Source of the DNA: Bauldia sp.
GTDB lineage: Bacteria; Pseudomonadota; Alphaproteobacteria; Rhizobiales; Kaistiaceae
Assembly: GCF_020442045.1 (NCBI RefSeq)
Contig: NZ_JAGRLA010000161.1
Coordinates: 1 to 41,170 of the forward strand
DNA: 41,170 nt
Reading direction: 5' to 3'
Shown: in pieces, positions 32,634-40,386 of the stretch
How positions within the stretch are numbered: the stretch's first letter is position 1
How the letters are laid out: every line of letters begins with the position of its first letter
Notes under the pieces: model-generated
What the model saw: the letters and a program-made list of their open reading frames with translations, nothing else
The model's database searches: none
What the model was told of the DNA's origin: nothing
Translations under genes and position numbers: made by a program

Positions 32634-33508
32634 CCGGAATGGTCGCCGTCGGCTTCGGCGTCCGGTGCCCGGGCGAGGGTGGCAAGCGCCCGCCGGTAGA
32701 CCGGCAGGTCGATCATCCGGCCGCCGAGCGCCACCGCGCCCCGGCCCTTTGCCATCGCGGTCTCGTAGACCGAGCGGATCGCGCGCGCCTCTTCGATCTC
32801 GGCCGCGGTCGGAGCGAAGACGGCGTTGAGCACCGCGACCTGGCGGGGATGGATGGCGAGTGCCCCGGTCATGCCGATCGCCCTGCCGGCACGGGCGATT
32901 TCCGTGAACCGGTCGATGTCGTCGATGATCGCGAGCGAGCCAGGAAGGCCGAAAGCCGGCTTTCCCGCCGCGCGCGCCGCCATGGCGATCTGCTGCGCGG
33001 GCATGGCCAGCCCCTGTTCGTCCGGCGCGATGCCCATGGCAAGCGAGAAATCCTCGCTGCCGAAGGCCAGCGCCGCGATCCGCGCGCCGGCTTTGGCGAT
33101 GGCGGGCGCATTGATGACGCCGAGCGGGGTTTCGAGGATCGGAACCACCGCCGGCGCGGCGAGCCGCGCGACGATCGCCGCGACCGAGTCAGCCTCCCCG
33201 GCCTTGGGGAGGACGACGCCATGGAGACCCGCGCCGTTGGCGGCGGTGATATCGTCCGCGATCAGGTCCGGCTCGTTGTTGATCCGGACGAGGACGCGCT
33301 GGCCGGCCGCGACGAGCCGGTCGACGGTATCGGCAAGCGCCGCCCGCGCCGCATCCTTCGCGTCGGGCGCGACCGCATCCTCGAGGTCGAGGATGACGGC
33401 GTCGGCACCACGCTCCGGGGCTTTGGCGATCAGCCGCTCAGCCAGCATCGGAACGAAGAGCAGCGAGCGGATTCGCGATGCGTCGAAAGACGGGGTATTC
33501 GGGCTCAT
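32630..33508 (-). CDS. HpcH/HpaI-family CoA-ester lyase (citramalyl/malyl-CoA lyase-like)
   Basis: A 292-residue TIM-barrel lyase of the CitE/Mcl group. It shows RSLLFVPMLAERLIAKAPE at the start, the metal-site motif DLEDAV (41-46), Arg75 (VLVRINN), ILETPLG with Glu126, and FGSEDFS with Glu152/Asp153. Such enzymes split L-malyl-CoA, beta-methylmalyl-CoA or citramalyl-CoA to acetyl- or propionyl-CoA plus glyoxylate or pyruvate. It is divergent from the mesaconyl-C4-CoA-hydratase-like gene (52 bases between starts), the classic partner for citramalyl-CoA cleavage to acetyl-CoA and pyruvate. The start MSPNTPSFDASR has only a weak ribosome site (GGGATG). It is convergent with the sugar permease. 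Confidence 0.88.
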   Translation of the reverse strand: MSPNTPSFDASRIRSLLFVPMLAERLIAKAPERGADAVILDLEDAVAPDAKDAARAALADTVDRLVAAGQRVLVRINNEPDLIADDITAANGAGLHGVVLPKAGEADSVAAIVARLAAPAVVPILETPLGVINAPAIAKAGARIAALAFGSEDFSLAMGIAPDEQGLAMPAQQIAMAARAAGKPAFGLPGSLAIIDDIDRFTEIARAGRAIGMTGALAIHPRQVAVLNAVFAPTAAEIEEARAIRSVYETAMAKGRGAVALGGRMIDLPVYRRALATLARAPDAEADGDHSG

Positions 33509-33560
33509 GTCAGGGCATCCCAAAAGCTCTACCGGACGACACGAGGATAGCGGGACGACG

Positions 33561-34382
33561 ATGACCGACTGGTCGGACTGGATCGGGCGAAGGCGCACCA
33601 TAGAGGACCTGGTGACGCCGGCAATGGTCGCGGGCCTCAACGCCACCCTCGACGCGGAGACGGTCGAGCAGGCGACGGGCGCCGCGCCGCAGGCGATCCA
33701 CTGGCTGCTCGCCAGGCTGTTCGCGCCGATGCGGGAGATCGACAGCGACGGCCATCCCCGCCGCGGCGGCTTCCTGCCGCCGATCCCGCTGCCGCGCCGG
33801 ATGTGGGCGGCGAGCGACGTGACCTTCGCGGCGCCGATCATGATCGGCGAGCCGCTGAAGCTCGACTCGGTCGTCTCCGCGATCACCCCGAAATCGGGAT
33901 CGACCGGCGAACTGGTCTTCGTCGAGATAGCCCATACCGTCACCGCCGGCGGTGCGCCACGGGTGCGGGAGAAGCAGACCGTCGTGTTCCGTGGAGCGGG
34001 CCGTAATGCCGGGGCCGGACCGGAGGCCGCGCCCGACGCCGATTTCGTGCGCGACCTGATCCCCGATCCGGTGATGCTCTTCCGCTATTCGGCGCTGACC
34101 TTCAACGCCCATCGCATCCACTATGACCGGCCCTATGCGCGGGAGGTCGAAGGCTATCCCGACCTTGTCGTCCATGGTCCGCTGACCGCGAGCCTGCTCA
34201 TCGACCTGTGTTCGCGGGCGCTCGGGGCCAACCGGCTCGCCACCTTCGCCTTCCGGGCGATAGGCCCGGCCTATGTCGGCGAGCCGCTGAGGCTCGCGGC
34301 GCGGCGCACGAATGCCGGATTCGATCTCGAAGCGGCGGCATCGGGCAAGGTCACCATGCGCGCCTCCGCCACGCTCGCCTGA
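33561..34382 (+). CDS. meh: FAS1-like/MaoC hydratase, mesaconyl-C4-CoA hydratase-like
   Basis: A 273-residue double-hotdog protein with an N-terminal FAS1-like dehydratase domain and a C-terminal MaoC-like half. The characteristic catalytic stretch TFNAHRIHYDRPYA (from residue 180) carries Asn182, His184, His187 and Asp189, followed by YPDLVVHGPLTASLL. This layout is that of mesaconyl-C4-CoA hydratase (Meh) of the 3-hydroxypropionate bicycle and its many proteobacterial relatives. Expected reaction: water addition to mesaconyl-C4-CoA, giving citramalyl-CoA for the lyase encoded divergently. The start follows AGCGGGACGACG. The Mct-like isomerase that would supply its substrate is at 14594. Hydration of another short branched enoyl-CoA is the alternative. 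Confidence 0.82.
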   Translation: MTDWSDWIGRRRTIEDLVTPAMVAGLNATLDAETVEQATGAAPQAIHWLLARLFAPMREIDSDGHPRRGGFLPPIPLPRRMWAASDVTFAAPIMIGEPLKLDSVVSAITPKSGSTGELVFVEIAHTVTAGGAPRVREKQTVVFRGAGRNAGAGPEAAPDADFVRDLIPDPVMLFRYSALTFNAHRIHYDRPYAREVEGYPDLVVHGPLTASLLIDLCSRALGANRLATFAFRAIGPAYVGEPLRLAARRTNAGFDLEAAASGKVTMRASATLA

Positions 34383-34387
34383 ACGGG

Positions 34388-35413
34388 TCACGCCGTGACC
34401 GGGGCGCAGGATCCGCCGAGGATCAGCCGGGTCGGCAGGGAGATGCGCTGCGCCGGGCGTTCCTCGGATGATGCAAGCCGCTCGAGCAGGAGATGGGCCG
34501 CCGTCCGGCCGATCTCCTCGATGTCGCGGTCGATCAGGGTGATCGGCCCTGGGTAAAGGAGGGCGAGGTCGGTCTGGTCGCAGGCGATCAGGGAAACGTC
34601 ACCGGGGATCGAGACCCGGTTCTGCTGGATGACGCGCAGCACGCCGACCAGGATCCGGTTGCCGGCTGCGATGATCGCCGTCGGCTTCTCGCGCTGCAGC
34701 AGCGTCGACGCCTCGCGGAATCCGTAGTCGGCCGAGAGGCTCTGGGCGCGGATCAGGTCGGCGGGCACGTCGAGCCCGTGTTTCTGGAAGGCTTCGACGA
34801 AGCCGCGCACGCGCTCCCGCCCCGGCCGGATGTCGCGTCCGCCGGTGATCAGGGCGATGCGGCGGTGGCCGAGGCCGATCAGGTAGTCGGTCGCCTGCCG
34901 CATTCCGATGGCATGGTCTGTCAATACGGCATCGATATCGAGCGGGATGGCGCGATCGAGCAGGACGGACGGAATCCGCAGCTCGGCGAGCCGTTTCAGC
35001 GTGCCGGGATCCTGCTCGCTGTTGATGGTCATGATCACGCCGTCGGCACGGCCGTGCTGCAGCATGTCGATCGCCGCCGCCTCGTTGTCGGCGCCGCCGC
35101 TGGTGTTGACGAGATAAGGCGAAAAGCCCCGCTCGCGCATCACCGCGCTGACCGCCTTGAAGGTGGCGGCATGCAGGGGGTTGCCGATGTCGTCGACGAC
35201 GAATCCGACGGTCATGGTGTGCCGCCGCCGCATGATCTGCGCCCGGCTGTCGGGCCGGAATCCCAGCGCCTCGATCGCCGAGCGAACCTTGCTCAGCGTT
35301 GCCGGCCGGACCGAGTCCGGCGCGTTGAGGCTACGTGAAACGGTTCCGACAGATACGCTTGCGGCGCGGGCGACATCGCGAATGGTGATCGATCTTCCGG
35401 TGGCTTTCTTCAT
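34388..35413 (-). CDS. LacI-family transcriptional regulator
   Basis: A 341-residue repressor. The N-terminal helix-turn-helix (ITIRDVARAASVSVGTVSRS, residues 9-28) is followed by the hinge helix region and a periplasmic-binding-like effector domain (VGFVVDDIGNPLHAATFKAV; LGHRRIALITG; SLIACDQTDLALL). The start MKKATGRS gives the normal LacI N-terminus; two earlier in-frame codons give a longer Arg-rich start. It is divergent from the enolase-type gene at 35604, with a perfect GAAACGTTTC palindrome between them. LacI proteins usually bind such CG-centred palindromes, so this is the best candidate for recognising sites A-D. The effector is probably a sugar or sugar acid taken up by the neighbouring transporters. 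Confidence 0.93.
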   Translation of the reverse strand: MKKATGRSITIRDVARAASVSVGTVSRSLNAPDSVRPATLSKVRSAIEALGFRPDSRAQIMRRRHTMTVGFVVDDIGNPLHAATFKAVSAVMRERGFSPYLVNTSGGADNEAAAIDMLQHGRADGVIMTINSEQDPGTLKRLAELRIPSVLLDRAIPLDIDAVLTDHAIGMRQATDYLIGLGHRRIALITGGRDIRPGRERVRGFVEAFQKHGLDVPADLIRAQSLSADYGFREASTLLQREKPTAIIAAGNRILVGVLRVIQQNRVSIPGDVSLIACDQTDLALLYPGPITLIDRDIEEIGRTAAHLLLERLASSEERPAQRISLPTRLILGGSCAPVTA

Positions 35414-35532
35414 CGCGCCATTCCGCCTGGTCATTCGCCGCAAATGCAGGTTTCTTCACTGGGAACCCATCATAAATGCTTTTGCGTCGAGGTGCGAGGG
35501 GCCCCGGCTTTCGGATACGCCGCGGAGTCCCC

Positions 35533-35581
35533 TTGACCGCCGATCAGCCGGGAGACTATGGTTGGAAACGTTTCGAAAACG
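35533..35581 (+). promoter_or_regulatory. Promoter with LacI-type operator between lacI and dehydratase (site D)
   Basis: TTGACC (35533-35538), 18 bases, TATGGT (35557-35562) is a fair sigma-70 promoter facing the dehydratase. The operator TTGGAAACGTTTCG (35562-35575) holds the perfect palindrome GAAACGTTTC (35565-35574), followed by a second overlapping palindrome TTTCGAAA (35571-35578). It would sit on the start point and could also restrain lacI, whose ATG is 150 bases away on the other strand. Confidence 0.6.
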
Positions 35582-35603
35582 AGGATATCCGAGGCATTTC
35601 CAC

Positions 35604-36722
35604 GTGGCTCCGCAGCTGAAGATTGAGCGCATCGAATGCGTTCCCTTGTCAATGCCCCTGCCGCGCACCTTCCGTGGCAGCAACTATTTCATGACCCACC
35701 GCTGCACGATCATAACCCGCGTCTACACGTCCGCGGGGATCGTCGGCGAGATCTATAACGGCGACGAGTTCGAGACCCAGGCCGAGGTGGTCCGGATCAT
35801 CCTCGACGAAATCCAGCCGCTGCTGATCGGCATGGACGCTTTTAACATCGAGGGCTGCTGGGAGAAGATGCGGAAGCCCTCGACCAACATCCTGCGCGAT
35901 CGCAAGCTCGCCATGTGCGCCCAGGCCGCCGTCGACAGCGCGCTGTGGGACGCCGTCGGCAAGGCGCTGGAGGTCCCGCTCTACAAGATGTGGGGCGGCT
36001 ATGCCGACAAGCTGCCGGTGATCTGCATCGCCGGCTATTACGAGGAAGGCAAGACGCTCGCTGATTTCGGCCGTGAAATGGAGCAGATCCGCAAGGACGG
36101 CTACATCGGCTGCAAGTTCAAGGTCGGCGGCCTGACCCCGAAGGACGACGCCGAGCGGGTACGCGCCGGACGATCGGCGGCGGGCGACGATTTCGTCATG
36201 ATCGTCGATGCCAACCAGGGCTGGAGCCGTGCCCAGGCGATCGAGTTCTGCCGCCATGCGGAGGAGCTCGACATCCGCTGGTTCGAGGAGCCGGTGCACT
36301 GGCAGAACGACCGGCTCGACATGGCCGCGACCCGGGCCCAAGGGGGTATACCGGTCTGCGCCGGCCAGAGCGAGATCAGCCGCGCCGGCTGCCGCGACCT
36401 GATGATGAGCGGCGCGATCGACGTCTGCAATTTCGACGCAAGCTGGGGCGGCGGGCCGACCGAATGGCGCCGCGTGGCGGCACTTGCCCAGGCCTTCACC
36501 GTCGAGATGGGGCATCACGAGGAACCGCAGGTTTCGGCGCAGCTTCTGGCTTCCATTCCCAACGGGACGTATCTAGAAACGTTTCACAGGGACCGCGATC
36601 CGATGTTCTATGATCTCGTCGCCAACCGCTCGGCCTTCGACAACGGCTATTACGCGGTGCCACAGGGCCCGGGCTTCGGTATCGAGATGGACAAGGCGAC
36701 GATCGAAAAGCACCGCGTCTGA
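35604..36722 (+). CDS. Enolase-superfamily sugar-acid dehydratase (mandelate racemase subgroup), second copy
   Basis: A 372-residue enolase-superfamily enzyme with the full mandelate-racemase set: K-x-K at Lys171/Lys173 (CKFKVGG), metal ligands Asp202 (VDANQGW), Glu228 (FEEPVHW) and Glu257 (GQSE), and the Asp278/His304 dyad (NFDASWGG; MGHHEEP). It should abstract the proton next to an acid's carboxylate and usually dehydrates a sugar acid to a 2-keto-3-deoxy acid. No ATG fits the N-terminus; the best start is GTG 35604 (MAPQLKIERIECVPL), with GAGG 9 bases upstream. It is directly behind site D and 51 bases before the dehydrogenase E1alpha gene, which may consume a downstream product. Confidence 0.88.
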   Translation: MAPQLKIERIECVPLSMPLPRTFRGSNYFMTHRCTIITRVYTSAGIVGEIYNGDEFETQAEVVRIILDEIQPLLIGMDAFNIEGCWEKMRKPSTNILRDRKLAMCAQAAVDSALWDAVGKALEVPLYKMWGGYADKLPVICIAGYYEEGKTLADFGREMEQIRKDGYIGCKFKVGGLTPKDDAERVRAGRSAAGDDFVMIVDANQGWSRAQAIEFCRHAEELDIRWFEEPVHWQNDRLDMAATRAQGGIPVCAGQSEISRAGCRDLMMSGAIDVCNFDASWGGGPTEWRRVAALAQAFTVEMGHHEEPQVSAQLLASIPNGTYLETFHRDRDPMFYDLVANRSAFDNGYYAVPQGPGFGIEMDKATIEKHRV

Positions 36723-36773
36723 CGTCGCCGATCGGCGGTGGAACGAAAAGAGCAGGGTGGAGCGCGCAGGGAA

Positions 36774-37781
36774 ATGGCCCCGAGGAAGAAAGCGTCGAGA
36801 GACAGCAACCAGGTACCCAATCCGCTGACCGACGAGGACCGTGTCGAGCTCTTCCGCTCGATGGTCGGCATCCGCGAATTCGAGGAGCAGGTCCAGCGGA
36901 GCTATCTGGAAGGGCTGGTCCACGGCACGACCCATCTTTGCAACGGCCATGAAGCTGTCTCCTCCGGCGTCATCAAGGCGCTGCGGCCGGACGACTACAT
37001 CAGCTACACCTATCGCGGCCATGGCCACTGCCTGGCGCGCGGCATGGATATGGAAGCCGCATTCGCCGAGCTGTTCGGCCGGGAAGACGGTGTCTGCGGC
37101 GGGGTCGGCGGCTCGATGCACCTCACCGACATCGACAAGGGGCTGATCGGCGCATTCGGCATCGTCGGCGGCGGCCTGCCGGTCGCGGTCGGGGCGGGTC
37201 TTTCGGCCCAGCTTGCCGGCAAGGAGCAGATATCGGTCGGCTTCTTCGGGGACGGCGCGGCCAATATCGGAGCCTTCCACGAGTCGCTGAACATCGCCCA
37301 GGTCTGGAACCTGCCGGTACTCTTCGTCTGCGAAAACAACCTCTACGGCGAGTTCACCCGCATCAACCACACCACGCCCTATGAGGATCTCGTCATCCGC
37401 GCCCGCGGCTACGCGATGGAAGCGGTCCAGGTCGACGGCAACAATGTCGAGGAGGTCTACGCGGCGGCCTCGGTCGCCGCGATGCGCGCCCGCGGCGGCG
37501 GCGGCCCGACCTTCATCGAGGCCAAGACCTACCGGCACCGGGGCCACTCGCGGACCGACCCGGCCAAATACCGCGATCCGGCCGAGGTCGAGGCGTGGAT
37601 GAAGCGCGACCCGATCGATCTCTATCGCAAGGAGCTGGAAGCCAGGGGGGTGCTCGACGACGCCGGCGCCGACGCGATCATCGAGGAACTGAGGGCCGCC
37701 GCCAAGGAAGCCGCCGACCGCGCCGCCGCGTCCGAATGGCCGTCGGCCGACCAGGACTTCATGGCCAAGACCTTTGCCTGA
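36774..37781 (+). CDS. Thiamine-diphosphate dehydrogenase E1 alpha subunit (acetoin/pyruvate dehydrogenase type)
   Basis: A 335-residue E1 alpha protein. The thiamine-diphosphate motif runs from GDG (159-161) to NN (188-189), within GDGAANIGAFHESLN and VLFVCENNLYGEF. Other landmarks are CNGHEAVSSGV, YTYRGHGHCLARG, and the regulatory-loop-like TYRHRGHSRTDPAKYRDPAE. Bacterial pyruvate, branched-chain and acetoin dehydrogenases share this form; the FHESLN/WNLPVLFVCENN text is closest to acetoin dehydrogenase (AcoA) proteins. It pairs with the E1 beta at 37854 to decarboxylate or cleave a 2-oxo compound. The ATG at 36774 was preferred to a GTG at 36738. Its promoter may be site D through read-through. 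Confidence 0.92.
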   Translation: MAPRKKASRDSNQVPNPLTDEDRVELFRSMVGIREFEEQVQRSYLEGLVHGTTHLCNGHEAVSSGVIKALRPDDYISYTYRGHGHCLARGMDMEAAFAELFGREDGVCGGVGGSMHLTDIDKGLIGAFGIVGGGLPVAVGAGLSAQLAGKEQISVGFFGDGAANIGAFHESLNIAQVWNLPVLFVCENNLYGEFTRINHTTPYEDLVIRARGYAMEAVQVDGNNVEEVYAAASVAAMRARGGGGPTFIEAKTYRHRGHSRTDPAKYRDPAEVEAWMKRDPIDLYRKELEARGVLDDAGADAIIEELRAAAKEAADRAAASEWPSADQDFMAKTFA

Positions 37782-37789
37782 GGACACCA

Positions 37790-37815
37790 GCGGCCGCTCG
37801 TCGCCCGACGGCCGC
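37790..37815 (+). promoter_or_regulatory. Intercistronic hairpin between E1 alpha and E1 beta
   Basis: GCGGCCG (37790-37796) pairs with CGGCCGC (37809-37815), extended inward by TCG/CGA past one bulged C, with loop TCGCC: about 10 pairs. It starts 8 bases after the E1 alpha stop and lies 38 bases before the E1 beta start. No T-run, so a processing or stability element is more likely than a terminator. Confidence 0.5.
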
Positions 37816-37853
37816 ACCCAAAACAGACCGGACCGGGGACGGAGACCGCCGCA

Positions 37854-38837
37854 ATGGCAACGCAGGAAATGACCTATCGCGAGGCGATCGTCCTCGCCCT
37901 CCAGGAGGAAATGCGCCGCGATCCGACGACGCTGATCATGGGCGAGGACATTGGCGAGTCGGAAGGGCCGTTCAAGACCTGCCAGGGGCTCCTCGAGGAA
38001 TTCGGCGCGGCGCGGGTCCGTGACACGCCGATCGCCGAGACCGGTTTCGTCGGCGCCTCGCTCGGCCTGTCGCTCACCGGCTACCGGCCGATCGCCGAGA
38101 TCATGTTCGCCGATTTCCTCGGCGTCGCCTTCGACCAGATCGTCAACGGCATCGCCAAGCACCGCTTCATGTCGGGCGGCAAGGTCAAGACGCCGATCGT
38201 CATCCGGGCGATCGGCGGCGCGGGGCTTCGCTTCGCCGCCCAGCATTCCCAGACCGCCGAATCCTGGATGCTGTCGGTTCCCGGCCTCAAGATCATCTGC
38301 CCGTCCAATCCCGAGCAGGCCTACCTGATGCTCAAGGCCGCGATCCGCGACGACAACCCGGTTCTGGTGCTCGAGCACAAGGCACTGATGTCGATGAAGG
38401 GTCCGGTGCCGGTCGGGACCGAGGATATCGCCATGCCGACCGGGCCGAATATCCTGCGCCAAGGCTCGGACGTCACCATCGTCGGCAGCCTTGCCATGGT
38501 CGGCCGGTCGCTCGGCGCGGCCGAGCTCCTGAAGGACGAGGGTATCGAGGCCGAGGTCATCGACATCCAGGTCCTGCGTCCGATGAATGTGGAGCTGATC
38601 GCCGACAGCGTCAGGCGGACCAACAACCTGGTCGTTGTCGAGGAACAGGCGCCGACCGGCGGCTGGAGCTCGGACGTGGTCGCCGACGTCGTCTCCCAGG
38701 CCTTCGACTATCTCGACAGCCCACCGGCGCGGGTGACGCTTCCCGACCATCCGCTGCCCTACAGCCCCGGCCTCGAGGACGCCATGCTGCCCTCGCCGGA
38801 GAAGATCGCCGCGACCGCCAAAGCGCTGCTCGAATAG
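37854..38837 (+). CDS. Thiamine-diphosphate dehydrogenase E1 beta subunit
   Basis: A 327-residue E1 beta protein (transketolase central and C-terminal domains). Landmarks are MTYREAIVLALQEEMRRD, FMGED-like LIMGEDIGESEGPFK, RVRDTPIAETGFVGASLGLS, MFADFLGVAFDQIVNGIAK, and QHSQTAESWMLSVPGLKIIC. The C-terminal part (from about residue 190) shows ILRQGSDVTIVGSLAMV, with VVVEEQAPTGGWSSDVVADV. It forms the alpha2-beta2 E1 with the protein encoded just upstream. AcoB-type acetoin dehydrogenases and pyruvate dehydrogenases look alike at this level, so the substrate remains open. The gene has GGGGACGGAG upstream of the ATG. Confidence 0.93.
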   Translation: MATQEMTYREAIVLALQEEMRRDPTTLIMGEDIGESEGPFKTCQGLLEEFGAARVRDTPIAETGFVGASLGLSLTGYRPIAEIMFADFLGVAFDQIVNGIAKHRFMSGGKVKTPIVIRAIGGAGLRFAAQHSQTAESWMLSVPGLKIICPSNPEQAYLMLKAAIRDDNPVLVLEHKALMSMKGPVPVGTEDIAMPTGPNILRQGSDVTIVGSLAMVGRSLGAAELLKDEGIEAEVIDIQVLRPMNVELIADSVRRTNNLVVVEEQAPTGGWSSDVVADVVSQAFDYLDSPPARVTLPDHPLPYSPGLEDAMLPSPEKIAATAKALLE

Positions 38838-38850
38838 GAGACGCGACGGC

Positions 38851-40095
38851 ATGGATTTCCTCCTCCCCAAGCTCAGCGCCACCATGGAAACCGCGGTCGT
38901 CGGCCGCTGGCTGAAGAAGGTCGGCGACGCGGTCAAGACCGGCGAGCCGCTTCTCGAGCTCGAGACCGACAAGGCGACCATGGAGGTCGAATCGCCGGTC
39001 GACGGCAAGGTGATCGAGCTGATGGCCGATGCCGGCGCCGAGCTGCCGGTCGGAGCGGTGCTTGCCCGCTTCGAAACCGCCGGCGCCGCGGCGGCCGCGA
39101 CAGGCGGCAAGTCCGCCAAGCCGGAAACGTCCAGGCCGCCGCCGAAGGCGCCGGCCGCGGCAGCCGCCACGCGGCAGGCAGCGGCGGGCGAGCGGATCCT
39201 CGCCTCGCCGATGGCGAAGCGCCTCGCCGGCATCCACGGCGTCGATCTCGCCGGCCTCACCGGCTCGGGCCCGCATGGCCGAATCCGCGCGCGCGACGTT
39301 CTGGCGGCTGCCGAGACAAGGTCCGAGGCGCCCGCCGAGGCACGGCCCGCCGCGCCGGCTGCAGTTCCCGCTCCGATCGCCACCGGTCCGCTACCCGCCA
39401 ATGCCGAGCCGCTGTCGCCGATGCGCAGCCGCATCGCGACCGCGGTTTCGCTGAGCCGCCAGACGATCCCCTCCTTCGTGCTCGATCGCTGGATCGACAC
39501 CACCGCGGTCGCGCGCGCAAAGGCGATGCTCGGGCCGGAGGTAGAACAGTCGGCCAGCGTCAAGCTGACCTTCACCGACTTCCTGCTCCAGGCGCTGGCC
39601 GACTGCCTCGCCCAATCGCCGCGGATGATGGTCCGCTATGTCGAAGGCGAGGGGCAGCCGGCGCTGGTCCGTTCCTCGTCAGTGGACATCGGCCTGGTGG
39701 TCGCGGTCGAGGACGGGGTGATGATCCCGATCCTCCGCAATCTGGCGGACAAGCCGCTGGCGTCGATCGCAACGGCCCGGCAGGCGGCCGTCCAGCGGGC
39801 GCGCTCGGGACGACTGGCGCAATCCGACTCCGAGCCGGCGTCCATGTCGCTGTCGAATGTCGGGCGCGCCGGAGCGGATCGCTTCGAGGCGATCATCCAG
39901 CCGCGCGAATCGAGCATCATCGCGATCGGCCGCGAGCACGACAAGGTCGTGCCCCGTGCCGGCGGTATCGCCGTCAGCACCGGCATCAACGTGACGCTCT
40001 CCGTCGACCATCGGCTGATCGACGGCGTCACCGGCGCCGAATTCCTTGGCAATCTGGCGGACCGGATCGAACTCGGCCCCTGGTCGGCGCACTGA
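38851..40095 (+). CDS. Dihydrolipoamide acyltransferase E2 (single lipoyl domain)
   Basis: A 414-residue E2 protein. Residues 1-76 are one lipoyl domain with lipoylated Lys41 (ETDKATMEVESP). A flexible Ala/Pro linker follows (about 77-110), then the peripheral-subunit-binding domain (ILASPMAKRLAGIHGVDLAG ... GRIRARDVL), a second Ala/Pro linker, and the catalytic domain ending with LSVDHRLIDGVTGAEFL, with His387 and Asp391 of the HxxxDG site. AATAGGAGA lies upstream of the ATG. It accepts the acyl group from E1 and passes it to CoA. No E3 (dihydrolipoamide dehydrogenase) gene follows; the complex must borrow E3 from elsewhere in the genome. Confidence 0.94.
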   Translation: MDFLLPKLSATMETAVVGRWLKKVGDAVKTGEPLLELETDKATMEVESPVDGKVIELMADAGAELPVGAVLARFETAGAAAAATGGKSAKPETSRPPPKAPAAAAATRQAAAGERILASPMAKRLAGIHGVDLAGLTGSGPHGRIRARDVLAAAETRSEAPAEARPAAPAAVPAPIATGPLPANAEPLSPMRSRIATAVSLSRQTIPSFVLDRWIDTTAVARAKAMLGPEVEQSASVKLTFTDFLLQALADCLAQSPRMMVRYVEGEGQPALVRSSSVDIGLVVAVEDGVMIPILRNLADKPLASIATARQAAVQRARSGRLAQSDSEPASMSLSNVGRAGADRFEAIIQPRESSIIAIGREHDKVVPRAGGIAVSTGINVTLSVDHRLIDGVTGAEFLGNLADRIELGPWSAH

Positions 40096-40386
40096 TTGCG
40101 GCGGCGCCGACCAGCCCATTGTCAAACACCGCCGGCAGGAATCCTGCGCGATACGGGCGCGATTATCGGCCCCGGAGCGGTCGATCCACCCGCCGCCCGA
40201 GGGCCAATCCCGATCGTTCACAGCCGTGCCGATGCCGGCGCGGCCCGCCTTGCCGATCCGCCGACCGGCCGCCAGATCGAAGGCACGGTGGCGCGTCCCC
40301 GGGACGCAACCACAGACGGTGACGCCATGCGCCTGGGTTGGTATGATCTTCCCCGGCTAAGTTCTACTGCACGCGACAGGGCTATC

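Noticed and set aside
36726..36737. Palindrome CGCCGATCGGCG between the dehydratase and E1 alpha genes
   Set aside because: The stem is only four pairs around GATC and such GC palindromes are expected by chance here; not a convincing hairpin or operator.
36573..39575. A 1000-codon open frame on the minus strand
   Set aside because: It lies opposite the dehydratase and dehydrogenase genes, all clearly recognised on the plus strand, and is Arg/Gly/Asp-rich with no domain. High GC in third positions leaves such mirror frames open.
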